Origin: Mactromeris polynyma
Taxonomy: Eukaryota; Mollusca; Bivalvia; Venerida; Mactridae
Assembly (NCBI GenBank): GCA_032209605.1
Contig: JASFXZ010000014.1
Span: forward strand, 1,384,912-1,448,911
Direction of reading: 5' to 3'
DNA: 64,000 nt
Below are positions 47,730 through 62,500 of the stretch, one piece after another; the first letter of the stretch is position 1, and each line of letters opens with the position of its first letter. Under the pieces are notes generated by a model that was not told the origin of the DNA, did not search any database, and was given only the letters and a program-made list of their open reading frames with translations. The translations under genes and the position numbers were made by a program.

Positions 47730-50700
47730 GCACAACAGTTGGTCGGAGTACTAGGCGTGGTATCGACACAACAGTTGGTCGGAGTACTAGGCGTGGTATC
47801 AACACAACAGTTGGTTGGAGTACGGGGCGTGGTATCGACACAACAGTTGGTCGGAGTACTAGGCGTGGTATCGACACAACAGTTGGTTGGAGTACTAGGC
47901 GTGGTATCGACACAACAGTTGGTTGGAGTACTAGGCGTGGTATCGACACAACAGTTGGTCGGTATACTGGGGCGTGGTATCGACACAACAGTTGGTCGGA
48001 GTACTAGGCGTGGTATCGACACAACAGTTGGTCGGTATACTGGGGCGTGGTATCGACACAACAGTTGGTCGGTATACTGGGGCGTGGTATCGACACAACA
48101 GTTGGTTGGAGTACTAGGCGTGGTATCGACACAACAGTTGGTCGGTATACTGGGGCGTGGTATCGACACAACAGTTGGTCGGAGTACTAGGCGTGGTATC
48201 GACACAACAGTTGGTCGGTATACTGGGGCGTGGTATCGACACAACAGTTGGTCGGTATACTGGGGCGTGGTATCGACACAACAGTTGGTCGGTATACTGG
48301 GGCGTGGTATCGACACAACAGTTGGTTGGAGTACTAGGCGTGGTATCGACACAACAGTTGGTCGGTATACTGGGGCGTGGTATCGACACAACAGTTGGTT
48401 GGAGTACTAGGCGTGGTATCGACACAACAGTTGGTCGGTATACTGGGGCGTGGTATCGACACAACAGTTGGTCGGAGTACTAGGCGTGGTATCGACACAA
48501 CAGTTGGTCGGTATACTGGGGCGTGGTATTGACACAACAGTTGGTTGGAGTACTAGGCGTGGTATCGACACAACAGTTGGTCGGTATACTGGGGCGTGGT
48601 ATCGACACAACAGTTGGTCGGTATACTGGGGCGTGGTATCGACACAACAGTTGGTTGGAGTACTAGGCGTGGTATCGACACAACAGTTGGTCGGTGTACT
48701 GGGGCGTGGTATCGACACAACAGTTGGTTGGAGTACTAGGCGTGGTATCGACACAACAGTTGGTCGGAGTACTAGGCGTGGTATCGACACAACAGTTGGT
48801 CGGTATACTGGGGCGTGGTATCGACACAACAGTTGGTTGGAGTACTAGGCGTGGTATCGACACAACAGTTGGTCGGAGTACTAGGCGTGGTATCGACACA
48901 ACAGTTGGTCGGAGTACTAGGCGTGGTATTGACACAACAGTTGGTCGGAGTACTAGGCGTGGTATCAACACAACAGTTGGTCGGTGTACTGGGGCGTGGT
49001 ATCGACACAACAGTTGGTCGGTGTACTGGGGCGTGGTATCGACACAACAGTTGGTTGGAGTACTAGGCGTGGTATCGACACAACAGTTGGTCGGTGTACT
49101 GGGGCGTGGTATCGACACAACAGTTGGTCGGTGTACTGGGGCGTGGTATCGACACAACAGTTGGTCGGTATACTGGGGCGTGGTATCGACACAACAGTTG
49201 GTCGGTATACTGGGGCGTGGTATCGACACAACAGTTGGTCGGTGTACTGGGGCGTGGTATCGACACAACAGTTGGTCGGTATACTGGGGCGTGGTATCGA
49301 CACAACAGTTGGTCGGTGTACTGGGGCGTGGTATCGACACAACAGTTGGTCGGTATACTGGGGCGTGGTATCGACACAACAGTTGGTTGGAGTACTAGGC
49401 GTGGTATCGACACAACAGTTGGTCGGAGTACTAGGCGTGGTATCGACACAACAGTTGGTCGGAGTACTAGGCGTGGTATCGACACAACAGTTTGTCGGAG
49501 TACTAGGCGTGGTATCGACACAACAGTTGGTCGGAGTACTAGGCGTGGTATCGACACAACAGTTTGTCGGAGTACTAGGCGTGGTATCGACACAACAGTT
49601 GGTCGGAGTACTAGGCGTGGTATCGACACAACAGTTGGTCGGAGTACTAGGCGTGGTATCGACACAACAGTTTGTCGGAGTACTAGGCGTGGTATCGACA
49701 CAACAGTTGGTCGGAGTACTAGGCGTGGTATCGACACAACAGTTGGTTGGAGTACTAGGCGTGGTATCGACACAACAGTTGGTCGGAGTACTAGGCGTGG
49801 TATCGACACAACAGTTGGTTGGAGTACTAGGCGTGGTATCGACACAACAGTTGGTTGGAGTACTAGGCGTGGTATCGACACAACAGTTGGTCGGAGTACT
49901 AGGCGTGGTATCGACACAACAGTTGGTCGGAGTACTAGGCGTGGTATCGACACAACAGTTGGTCGGAGTACTAGGCGTGGTATCGACACAACAGTTGGTC
50001 GGTATACTGGGGCGTGGTATCGACACAACAGTTGGTCGGTATACTGGGGCGTGGTATCGACACAACAGTTGGTCGGAGTACTAGGCGTGGTATCGACACA
50101 ACAGTTGGTCGGAGTACTAGGCGTGGTATCGACACAACAGTTGGTCGGAGTACTAGGCGTGGTATCGACACAACAGTTGGTCGGAGTACTAGGCGTGGTA
50201 TCGACACAACAGTTGGTCGGTATACTGGGGCGTGGTATCGACACAACAGTTGGTTGGAGTACTAGGCGTGGTATCGACACAACAGTTGGTCGGTATACTG
50301 GGGCGTGGTATCGACACAACAGTTTGTCGGAGTACTAGGCGTGGTATCGACACAACAGTTGGTTGGAGTACTAGGCGTGGTATCGACACAACAGTTGGTC
50401 GGAGTACTAGGCGTGGTATCGACACAACAGTTGGTCGGTATACTGGGGCGTGGTATCGACACAACAGTTGGTTGGAGTACTAGGCGTGGTATCGACACAA
50501 CAGTTGGTCGGTATACTGGGGCGTGGTATCGACACAACAGTTGGTCGGAGTACTAGGCGTGGTATCAACACAACAGTTGGTTGGAGTACTAGGCGTGGTA
50601 TCAACACAACAGTTGGTCGGTATACTGGGGCGTGGTATCGACACAACAGTTGGTCGGAGTACTAGGCGTGGTATCGACACAACAGTTGGTTGGAGTACTA

Positions 50701-52160
50701 GGCGTGGTATCGACACAACAGTTGGTCGGAGTACTAGGCGTGGTATCGACACAACAGTTGGTCGGTATACTGGGGCGTGGTATCGACACAACAGTTGGTT
50801 GGAGTACTAGGCGTGGTATCGACACAACAGTTGGTTGGAGTACTAGGCGTGGTATCGACACAACAGTTGGTCGGTATACTGGGGCGTGGTATCGACACAA
50901 CAGTTGGTCGGAGTACTAGGCGTGGTATCGACACAACAGTTGGTCGGAGTACTAGGCGTGGTATCGACACAACAGTTGGTCGGTATACTGGGGCGTGGTA
51001 TCGACACAACAGTTGGTCGGTATACTGGGGCGTGGTATCGACACAACAGTTGGTCGGAGTACTAGGCGTGGTATCGACACAACAGTTGGTCGGAGTACTA
51101 GGCGTGGTATCGACACAACAGTTGGTCGGTATACTGGGGCGTGGTATCGACACAACAGTTGGTCGGAGTACTAGGCGTGGTATCGACACAACAGTTGGTC
51201 GGTATACTGGGGCGTGGTATCGACACAACAGTTGGTCGGAGTACTAGGCGTGGTATCGACACAACAGTTGGTCGGAGTACTAGGCGTGGTATCGACACAA
51301 CAGTTGGTCGGAGTACTAGGCGTGGTATCGACACAACAGTTGGTCGGTATACTGGGGCGTGGTATCGACACAACAGTTGGTCGGAGTACTAGGCGTTGTA
51401 TCGACACAACAGTTGGTCGGAGTACTAGGTGTGGTATCGACACAACAGTTGGTCGGAGTACTAGGCGTGGTATCGACACAACAGTTGGTCGGAGTACTAG
51501 GCGTGGTATCGACACAACAGTTGGTCGGAGTACTAGGCGTGGTATCGACACAACAGTTGGTCGGAGTACTAGGCGTTGTATCGACACAACAGTTGGTCGG
51601 AGTACTAGGTGTGGTATCGACACAACAGTTGGTCGGAGTACTAGGCGTTGTATCGACACAACAGTTGGTCGGAGTACTAGGCGTGGTATCGACACAACAG
51701 TTGGTCGGAGTACTAGGCGTGGTATCGACACAACAGTTGGTCGGAGTACTAGGCGTTGTATCGACACAACAGTTTGTTGGAGTACGGGGCGTTGTATCGA
51801 CACAACAGTTGGTCGGAGTACTAGGCGTGGTATTCACACAACAGTTGGTCGGAGTACTAGGCGTGGTATCGACACAACAGTTGGTCGGATTACTAGGCGT
51901 TGTATCGACACAACAGTTGGTCGGAGTACTAGGCGTTGTATCGACACAACAGTTGGTCGGAGTACTAGGCGTTGTATCGACACAACAGTTGGTCGGAGTA
52001 CTAGGCGTGGTATCAACACAACAGTTGGTCGGACTACTAGGCGTGGTATCAACACAACAGTTGGTCGGTGTACTAGGCGTGGTATCGACACAACAGTTGG
52101 TTGGAGTACTAGGCGTTGTATCAACACAACAGTTGGTTGGTGTACTGGGCGGAATGTATC
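47730..52160 (+). repeat. 36/37-bp satellite, about 120 units
   Basis: There are two unit types. Type A (36 bp) is 'acaacagttggtcggagtac' plus 'taggcgtggtatcgac'. Type B (37 bp) has 'ggtatactgggg' or 'ggtgtactgggg' instead of 'ggagtactagg'. Types mix at 48000-49400 and 50000-51400; pure type A runs fill 49390-49990 and 51370-52130. Long open frames on both strands (up to about 418 codons) are produced by a stop-poor unit and shift frame at each 37-bp unit; they are not genes. Confidence 0.95.
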
Positions 52161-52339
52161 GGTGACTAAACCAATATAAGTGTGAATGTTGTATGTGATT
52201 GTACAATGAGATACTATGGCTTCCTATGTATATACTTTATTTAATGCTCATGAACTTATTGTTCTCCGCTTCGTAGCCATGCATATGTCTTGACCTTTTC
52301 CATCCATTAACCCCTCCTATTTTTCCTCTTTGATGCTCC

Positions 52340-53520
52340 TAGTTATCCCTTATGGTCGGTCGGGCCATTCCTTGCGTCCCTGTTCCCTTATTTTTCCCTA
52401 CATTCCCTTACGTATATATACCCTTACACCTCCCTAAATGTCTTATGTTTTATGAATCTAACAAGATAGATTTGCATAAATGTAAGGAATCTAGTATTGA
52501 CTCTCTTAACAATTACGCAAATAAATGGTGTAAAAGAGAACACGCAGATGTAAACTTGCCTTTACTTCCTGGAAGAACCAAATTATAAAAATCATGAATC
52601 AAAGAATTAAGTTTTATCAATCAAATCCAGCTCTCTTGCCTAAAGATCCGAAAGTATACTTCCGCAGTTTGAAAATAAAATTCAAGAATCATACAACAAA
52701 GTACTTGTGCCAGTTGATAAAGCTTCCACAAACACAGTCATTGTATGACGGGTTTATTACACGGAAGTCCCAAACATGAACTAAACTATCTGCAGATGAA
52801 ATAATTGACAACCATAGCTCAGAACTGTCTGAATTTAATATAGATGTCACATACAAATGCAATAATTTACCAACTACATGTATGCATTGGTTACCTCAAC
52901 TACACAAACAACATATAAAGCTAGATTCGTTGCTAATGCAAGCTTCACTACTGCTACACAACTTTCTAAACTTCTCACTAGTTGTTTAACAGCTATTAAA
53001 GCTGAAGTTATAAAATATTGCAATACAACTATTGAAAGTTCCAGTATAAACATTTACTGGGGCGTAACACATTCTACGGAAGTTCTGAATAAATGTCATT
53101 CTTTACATTTTAGAGCAACACGTATCTCTACTTATGATTTCTCCACTCCTTATACTTCACTTCCTCATGATTTAATTATAACCAAACCTTCACATTTAAT
53201 CGAAAAAACATTTGGAAGCAATCAACATGTATACTTGGCATGCAATATGAAAGGGCATGCTTTACTTCTACTAATTACAGTAACTTTGCCATCTTGACAT
53301 GTCAGGACGTCTGTGAAGCTGTTACCTCTCGTTATTTAGACGATATTTTGAATAATGATTATGAGTATTTTCCATTGTGGTTGGCCAGGCCATTCCTTGC
53401 GCCCCTGTTCCCTTATGGCTTGTTGTTTCACGGAGGTCTGTGAGGCATTGTCTTATGTGTGTGGCGTTCCTCGTAGCAACTTATTCTCTCTCTTGTTTCG
53501 CTTCCACCGCTTGATTTCAA
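52340..53520 (+). pseudogene. Penelope-like retroelement relic with RT fragments
   Basis: Broken frames on + line up with one RT protein: CKREHADVNLPLLPGR; NQRIKFYQSNPALLPKDPK; CMHWLPQLHKQ; KARFVANASFTTATQLSKLL; FRATRISTYDFSTPYTSLP (motif A region); then, after an apparent internal deletion, CQDVCEAVTSRYLDDILN with YLDD (motif C). Stops at about 52587 and 52779 and a deletion before YLDD show that it is dead. A direct repeat ('ggccattccttgcg', 'ccctgttccctta') at about 52367 and 53390 flanks the RT part, as the partial tandem copies of Penelope-like elements do. Family placement is from memory of RT style and is not certain. Confidence 0.6.
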
Positions 53521-53725
53521 TGTTTATTAATGAAACAGGGTTACCAAACTAGGCAGTCACATTTAAAGTACAACATCTTGTTCAGATAACTTAATACATA
53601 GGAATGTGAACGTTAATTGGGGTCTTGGTTATAAACACGTGGTTTCAGGTTCCGCGTAAAGGCACGTGTAATGAGATGTCATGCTGCTCGCGCTACTGGA
53701 TACTGTTATTGCCAACCTGCTAAAC

Positions 53726-54240
53726 ATATAAAACAAGAGCGCCGACTGTCGCAAAATACGCCCGTTCTACGGTTATGTCACTGGAGTGTGAAAAAGGTAA
53801 GTGTAAAAGAGATTATATAAAACAAATTTTAGGTAATTTTTCCGTCCGGGCGTATAAAAATGATATTTGATATCAAACTTAAGACTTTTTACATAGGACC
53901 AAGGTCTCTTACATATGAAGTGATGGAAGTGACACAAGTCAACCTGCTTCTTTATGTGTATACAGGAGGGAAAAGTATGGCATAGAAAGAAAACAGCGGA
54001 AAGGCCGAGTATACTTATGACAGAAATGCCGTCTAAACATAGCACTATAAATCATCCGGTCTGGTAAAAAACTGCTGAATTTCATGCTGTGTGGAAATAT
54101 AGTCACCACGTCGTTATCCCACCCCCACCTGCCCCAAACTTTCTTATCAGATTTACATCAATCTCATAAATGATGCCGGCTGGATTATTAAAAAGTGGAA
54201 TTCAACCAATTAGTGGAAAATTCCTGATGCAGGTTGAATT
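53726..54240 (+). repeat. Dispersed repeat copy 1 (partner at 55965-56200)
   Basis: It begins 'acaagagcgccgactgtcgc'. The part from about 53965 matches 55965-56200: 'agtatggca', 'agaaaacagcgga'/'agcaagcggac', 'catagcactat'/'atagcactag', 'catccgg', 'ctttctta/ctcatt' and 'gatttacat'. This is an old interspersed element with no coding capacity seen. Confidence 0.6.
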
Positions 54241-56588
54241 GTTTCGCTCTAATTCATCAATATATATTGCTAATTACTAATTTGAGTCAATTTTCCCTCA
54301 GTACATTCATTTTTTTCTCTTCAGTTGTCAGTCGGTGTATTAAAATAAAAAAATAAACTAACTAGGACATTGATGTACAATTTTATTAGTAATAACTTAA
54401 ATATAGTTTTCCAATGAACATAAAATGACTCGAGAGAATGGCAGAACAAAACTTGTATCAGATATGCTGTAACATTCATTACCACACAAATCACATACAC
54501 ACTGTATGACAGTTGTGAGACTGCATTATCTTCCTGGTTTATTCATCTAAACAATGGTACAATATCAATTCCCAAAAATACGGCAAAACCGTGCGCTGCT
54601 ATTTTTGTGTTACTTCTGGTTTTGCGGTAATTTGGTATTTTGACAAGGTCACGTACATTGAAACAATATGGTATGTTTAGAAAAATACAGAAAAGAAATG
54701 ATACTGTCAGTAATAATTAAATGTAAAATATTTAAGTGGAAACTGAACACAAATTGAGTTAAGTTTTTCTTCCGTAACATTATTTACTTAATACCATGAA
54801 AATAGAAGTGGACAGTGTACATCTTGATAAAAACTGAGCAGACAATACTTTGCTTAAGTAGATGGAGCAGAGTCAGTATCAAATGTGTCTTATAGTCTGG
54901 TAGTCATTGCTTTCCAGAATGTTATACAATAAATTTGTAGTTTTCGTGTTATTCATGGAAACTTTGAAGTTAATGCGTCTATTACGACTTTTGTCACAAA
55001 TCATACACCAGTAATATGTGTGCTGCCAGAATATTTATCTCTTGTAACGATGAGAAACAAAAAGAAATCAATTAGCTCAGCCTTCTATATGAACCACACA
55101 TACATGTTCAGTGAAAAATAAATGAATAATACATGTACTCATAAATATATGACATTTACTCATTTGTGCATTTATGCTAATCTTGCAAACATACAAAAAC
55201 TTATTATTAAGACCCTCAACAGTAGGAGCACAACACTTCATCAAAAATAGTATTGCAATACATCAGTATACTGGTTAACCATCACTCCCCTAATCAAAGC
55301 ACTGAACACAGACGTTAAGATATTGACAGATCATTTAAACACTGAAGATCTAGTATGAAACACCAGTCATAAAAAATAAGACTCCTGTTTCTTGTATCAC
55401 GTATCATATTGTCAAAATGTATCTCGGGGTAAACATGTAATGTAAAGTTTTATTGAAAATTTCACCAATAATGCCATAAAATAGTGATGATCAATTGAGC
55501 AAGTATTTTTCTTATATTTATTATTTATATATCAACAATTGTATAGTCTGTATCTGACAAGGTAAAACAATCACATTAATTGACAAACGTTTGCACAGAC
55601 AAAAGCGATCACAGGAAAGGCAAAACGATCAATATCAACACATAACTTACCATCATCAGAAACATGACTCGGTGATTTCACAATACAGAATTCATGATTG
55701 AACTGTTAAAATATTCAACGGAAACATGTATGAAAACAGATCTCGATATCAATGAAACCTTATACAGTATTATACAAATCATTATCTATATTGCAAGTAA
55801 CTTCTGTTATTACTGTATTATTGTTAATGTCTAACATTATTTAGATTCTCAGTCTGTGTAAGACAACCCTTGTATAATATGTATTCAAGTAAACTTGTTA
55901 ACACTGGTCTCTACAGAATGCATACCACAAAATTTAACTTAATGAGCCTCAGACCCGATAAAACCGTCCAGGGATAAGTATGGCAAGGGAAGAAGCAAGC
56001 GGACACCAAATACTAACGACAGAAAAAGTAATCTAAAAATAGCACTAGAAAACATCCGGGTCAGTAAAAAATCTGTTAAATTTCCTGCTATAGTTATCAT
56101 GTGGGTATTCCCCATCCCCTGAACTTTCTCATTGGATTTACATTGATAAGAAATTTGCCAGTTGGTACAAAATTCTCATCCCTGAAAGATAATTGTTTGT
56201 TTGAAGTCTGCCGACCCATCTGAAATGGTTCCAAATCTGTGTTTTGGCTGTGCTATACATGATTTCTTTCTATGTCTAAAAATCTAAAACAAGTCAGAAT
56301 ACAAACCAATAAACACTTTTTTTAAGAATGGTTGTGCTGTGCCGCATAACAAAAATGCTGTGAAATAATATAAACCAAAATACTGACTGAGCCAATGAAC
56401 ACAGAGCTCAACAAGTCATGTAGAATTTACTAGATCTCCCCAAACATAAACTTCAGCATTTAGAAGTTGATAAAGTCATTATGACAACGATGGAGTATAT
56501 CTGTTGTATAGTTCCATCATTTAAATCACATCCAGTCTCTTAACTGAGTAAAATATGTGTCAAGGTATAGTCTATAGTATAAGTATCA
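54241..56588 (-). other. Region downstream of ATP13A1 (3'UTR and intergenic)
   Basis: No coding block. Several minus-strand AATAAA sites exist (plus-strand TTTATT, for example 54538-54543 and 54382-54387), so the 3'UTR end cannot be fixed. 55965-56200 is the second copy of the repeat at 53965-54240. Confidence 0.45.
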
Positions 56589-59500
56589 TCATCGTTTCTT
56601 CACTTTTCCATTTCCACATATAAGTTGTAAGAATCTATCAATAAGGAATGCACCAATAACGTCAGCTAACACAACACCCAGGACTGTTGTACGAAACTGA
56701 AAAACAAATATTCAATGGTGAGTATAATAGGACACAAGAACAAGCTTATGTTTTTTCAAGCCTAGCATTGAGTAAGGTTTGATCACAAACTTCACAATCA
56801 CTGAATTTGGTGTAAGCAATGGTTAGAAAACCCAGGAAGTAGTGATTGAGAGTGGTTAGTATAAGCTATAATTGATGTAAATCAGATAAAAATATTTTAA
56901 ACAAAGCATTTCATCACTAAAGTAGTGGCGACATACATATGGTCAATGTATTCTTGTTTCCAGACCAGTCTCATTTATCTCCTGGTACTACACTTAGTAT
57001 ACTAAGAGAGCCAAGAAAGCTGCCAGTTTAAGTTTCATACATTTCATGAACTTAGTCGGGGTTAAACCCATGACCTCCACACTATCAAATTAAGCTATTG
57101 AGGTGGCAACATAGACATAAACAATGGCAGTACATGCACTTCAGAGCAGCCATCACCTTAGCAACAATCTTTCTTCAACAACATAATTCATTTTCACATA
57201 GTAAACATACTAAGTGTCAAATGACTCTCCTTATTAGCAACAACCTCTCAACAGTAAGAGAAATCGCATCTATTCAAAAGTGTTACAGTGAAGAGTGTGT
57301 ACAGTACAGTGAATACTTACATCATCTGGTAATTGCACAAGTTCAAAATATTCCGTAGCTTCAGGTATAAGACCGCTAGCAAGAGCTATAATAGTTCCTC
57401 CAGATATAGACAGACTGTATAACATTGCTTTGTTATTTTTTAAACTTTCCATAAATGGTTCACCCTGAAATAAATATAAGACACATTGTAAGTATAAGTA
57501 TTCCATGCTATTTTGGCTTACAGAATGTAAATACAGTCGGATCTCGTTTATTCAAATTCATTGGGTCCTAAATATTTTTTTTCGAATATGACATGGTTTC
57601 AAATAGCCCATTTTAATTAGACATGCCTAATAAGATACACCCGGACCTGATATTTATTCTGGATGATACCAAGTATTGGGATAGGTTGTCGAATTAACGA
57701 GGTCCGACTGTATGTGAGGTAAAAAAACCATAGGATGAAGTCTTTGTTCTATGCTATGCTTTGCCAAGGATCTGTATTTAATGTCTGATAGGATCAACAA
57801 GTAACATGAGCTTGTTTAGCAATTTCCCAACAACACTGTAATGAGCTCTCTATGTTCAAGCTCCAGTACACACTGTCAATCAAAAACAAGATGTATTCTG
57901 TTATCAACTATAAAAATCTTATAAAATGACATTGACTGTTCATTTACACACTGGTAAGTCAAAATCTAGCACATTTTGTTGCCTAATAAAATCAATCTCT
58001 AATTGTATGTGCAAATAAAATTTATTGGAATCTACATCAGAAATAGTCTGTCAATGTCATGATAGTAGTGAATTTGTTAGACAATTTGTGTTATCTATAT
58101 ACATACCTTATAATTGACAGCAAATGTTGAGACTTGTAATGACATAGAGATGATATATACAGTTGTGTTCAATAGATTCGGCTCAAATTTGGCTTCTAAA
58201 TCAACCTTCTCTTTCCTGAAACATGATGAAACAGATATAATTTTATTATCATCAAAGGGTAAATTACCAATGAAGAGTTTCATCTGCCAATTAAACATGC
58301 AAACAATAAATATTCCATTACTCACCTAGATAGTCTTAACCAATGTCTTAATTTATATAATAAATTCATATGCACCTAAATTTATGACAAGAACACTCAC
58401 TCAACTTGATTAATAACCCCAAAAACTGCTTTGTCAGATGAAACAAAGGGCTCTCAACTCAACAATACTAGGAGCATCCTAGGAACAAATGTCACACACA
58501 TCTACATTTTATGGTGATAATGAAGTTCTACATGAATTTCTTCTGAAGTCTGAAAGGTGTTTGAAACACCATCTTTTGTAAAAGTCCCCCTGTCACCCAG
58601 TTCATGGTATTTTTCTGTTAATGATAGTAAGAATGTCAATCCGGGGGCATAGCTGGGCCATTTTCCAGTATACACACAACTTTCTAGGGAAATTTTGAAA
58701 TTCTATATTGTTGCATCTGTATTCTGAAGCATTTTAAAACGTATTTTATCTAAATATGAAGTACAAAGCTCAGTTGTTTTTGTCAGGCTGAAACTTTTAA
58801 AGCTCACCCACTCATTATCCAATTTTTATTCCATATTTTAGCCATAATTATTTTTTCCAACTAATGTTACCCACATGCATATGCGAGTATCACTACCTAC
58901 ACCTCTGTAGGTATGTGGAAGTTTTGTATTGAGAATTACATTGAGGTATAAAAGAACATAGAAAGCCTACCTAGGACTAAGAGCCTGTGCCTCTTGTACG
59001 AGATAGAATAAAGATATAAAATGTATCGCAAATTGACTCAGCACTGTAATGATTGTATATAAGTTGAATATATTGGGTAATGGGCGTTCCTTGGATAAGT
59101 ACTTCAATGGCTGAAATAGAAGAAAAGGAGAAATAAGAATGAGCATAAATTGTATCTAGGTCTTATATGATAATCACTTGAGTATACCCAAAGTTACAAT
59201 TACTTCAAACTGTATATACATGCACATACGTGCCTTACAATGGCAAGGTTTCACAAATATCACTGTTGGTATCTTTTTAGTTTAAAAATATAATTTGTTT
59301 GAAAGAACAGTTTCTATTACAAGCAAATTCAAGAAATGTGTATGTGCCATAATCACATTGTTCCAATCGTAGTTGTTATATGACTGGAATAACTGAAAAT
59401 CACCACACTTTCAAGTACCACACAGTTTGGCATATTTACTACAATTACACTAAACCACTATACTGATAGACATATACAAAGTATTTTATCAGTAAAAAGT

Positions 59501-62500
59501 TAACAATATAATGAGTTCCTTACTTTTGATCTAGAAATAAACAGAAAACATCCAGCTAACAGTAGACCCTGCATGGTTGCCTGTGTATCACTAAACTTTA
59601 CACCTGCCAGAAACAACACACTCTGACTGTATGCTAGAATCAGAGCATTTAGTGCAAGGATTTTGAACATCTGTAGGGTAGTCACCAACGTACATCGACC
59701 TTGTTTGATAATATGACAAACTGAAAAAATAAAACAGCTTTTTAACTCCTCACAACCGGTAACTTTTATACATGGAAAAACAACACAATGCATAGATTAT
59801 GTAATGATGTACAGTAATAGAGTTCAGTTATCAGTATACATCAATCTGAATCAAGGAAGATAATCATACTCTCAACCACATTTCCTAAGCCAGGTAATAG
59901 ACTTTATTTCTAATTAAGTTTTTTAATAGCAAACAAGCTTAATGAAAGATGGGTCTTACTTTAACTGTTCTACTTGACAAAAGAAAAACACAATTTTCTT
60001 CGAATTTGGATACCAATTAAGACTTATACGTACTACATAAAATTGTAGACAATTTTGACGTGAATGGTGAGGCAATGCTGGCATCTCCAAGTCGTACAAC
60101 CGCAGCTTTCTCCTCCTCTTCTAAATCTTTTAACATTGTCTGTAACTTTTTCTGTGAATAGTCAACAAATCTGGTTAAATTCCAACTTATAGAGAGTGTA
60201 ATATAAGAAACAAAATAAAATATGCCATGACTATAGATGGACTGACTTGTGTAATTGCTACAGATTGCCTCCAAAACCAGGAAGTATTAAATAATTCTGA
60301 GTGAATAAGCTCAATGTCATAAATTCAACTAAAAATTATAACAGGTCCGGTCAATGTTATTTGAAATCACTAGATGTGTCTATAGGACACGAATGCCCTC
60401 ACTATGGGCTTTTAATGGGCCTTAACTCCTCCAAAACGTGGCGGATGGTAACCAAAATCGAGCTTGACCTATTTTTATTATCCTTTGATAATGTGACCAA
60501 TATGAATTGAATCCATCCACCTTTTCAAGTTTTTTTTATCTGAAACCATTTTTTTACACGGACAGATGCATGGACAGACAGGGGCAACGCTTTAAGACCC
60601 GTTGCCATTCTTTGAATGGTGGGGGCATACAATGAGAAACTGACATCTGATACACAAAATATCTTCATAAAACAATAATTGTAAGTCTTATATAGAAAAA
60701 TTCTAATTCACTAGTGTCATGCATACCTGTGAAGGAGCCATATTGTCACCCCTAGCAATGGCCCTTTGTTTGGCTGCCCTACCCACAGCCTTTCCCTGAC
60801 CCCTAGCTGCCAGCTTATCAGCTATGCTATTGCCTGATGAAGGACCTGCATCATAATCCTGTAACCATAACAACATTTATGTACATTAATACAGTATAAA
60901 AAAGCAAATATTTTCAAAAACGGAATCTGGTTTCCGCAAAGTTCTCAACTTGAGAGGTTTCTCAAATCAAATACTTAATTGTCCTGTGTAATGCAAATCA
61001 TGTAAAGAACAGTCTTACCACTGACAGTGGCGCCATTATGCCTTAATCAAATATATAAACCAGCTCAATTGATTGGGTATGCAATAGTCAAAGTCAAATA
61101 CACAAACAATACTATAAATTCTTGAAAGTTTGAGACAAATCTCAACTAGTATCTTTTGTGACAGGGCCAGATTTTAATGATAAAATAATTCAAATTTTTA
61201 ACTTCCCAGAAACACAGCTGCCATGCATTCAGTAAAGGTATTTGCAGCTCACGTTTCGTTACGTTTTGCAATTTGGTTACCCGTGTGCAGCCAATGTGAT
61301 TTGGTGGGCAAGGGATACAATACAAAACTTTCGCGACTGTTAGCCGTAACTGAACGCAAGGCTGGCCAAATAATAGAGTTAAACATTAACAAATGTAAAA
61401 CTGACACCAAAACATGCCGAAAGAAAAGATACCCTCAGTCATTTTCAATTTATAATTAGACTTTAGATGTATCATTAAAACTTAAGGTAAAGGAACAAAC
61501 CTCTTCTCTTTCTTTTCTCGTTTTCTTTTCAGGTATACGCTCAGGAGCATTAGTCAGCAAGGCCACACCTATAACATAGCAATAGACAATCAAGATATTA
61601 TATCAAGGACAGATGCAGCAGCACCAAAGGAATAACAGATGAAACTTATGAGAAATTTCATTTCTTACAACGAAAATAAGCAATAATATAAAATTAGGTG
61701 AAGTACCAATTTTGAGAAGTTGGAACTTGCACAAAAATTCGAAACAGCAGCAGAATATTGCTAGAACAGTTATAGCATAGTAAACAACATCCTCAACAAT
61801 AATTTTGACGAACCAGTTTTTAATGTTTCTGCATCTCAAAACTAACACTGACTTTGTTTGGAACAACAGGTGGTCTTATTATTGGTTTAATCATTGTATT
61901 AAACTCTTGATTGTCAATGATACAAAGAAATGTGTGCAGTTTTTTCCTCACCATATGATATGTAAAAACACTGGTGTTATTTGTACAATTTAATCAATTA
62001 AATACATTTTAGACAGCAAATCGGATACTAATAAAAATAATTCTTTACTTATCTCACTGGAGCCATGTATAAAATGAATTTTTATGTGTTATAAATCACA
62101 TAACAAGTAATGAATCCTCATCACCGATTCGTGTGGTGTAGTTGTCAGATGCTCACAGAAGAACATACTATAACAAGTTGGAAACCTTGACAACTTCCTT
62201 ACATGCTTTAGTTATTCAGAGGTGGAGGGTACCTGACATTAGATGTATGATTTCGGAAATATCATCACAAGTGACATCAGTCTCAGACGAACTTAAAACT
62301 ATTCTGGTAGTCCACAGATATTTCATAGACATTGGGTGCTACTGGAGATGCAATTTTATGGTAACCCAGAGGGCTTGCTTATATTTATCACGGTAGCCAG
62401 ATAAAATTTTCTGATAGTCTCCGACCATAGGATTTTTTTGACATATGCTTTAAAGTCATGATTGACACTAATGTCTTTTGATACCTGATTTAATTGGACA

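Noticed and set aside
47730..52160. CRISPR-like look of short regular repeats.
   Set aside because: There are no unique spacers; units are contiguous tandem copies in animal DNA.
47648..52206. Very long open frames on both strands, up to 418 codons, in the 36/37-bp satellite.
   Set aside because: They are a property of a stop-poor unit; frames rotate at each 37-bp unit and no signal peptide, domain or terminal exon exists.
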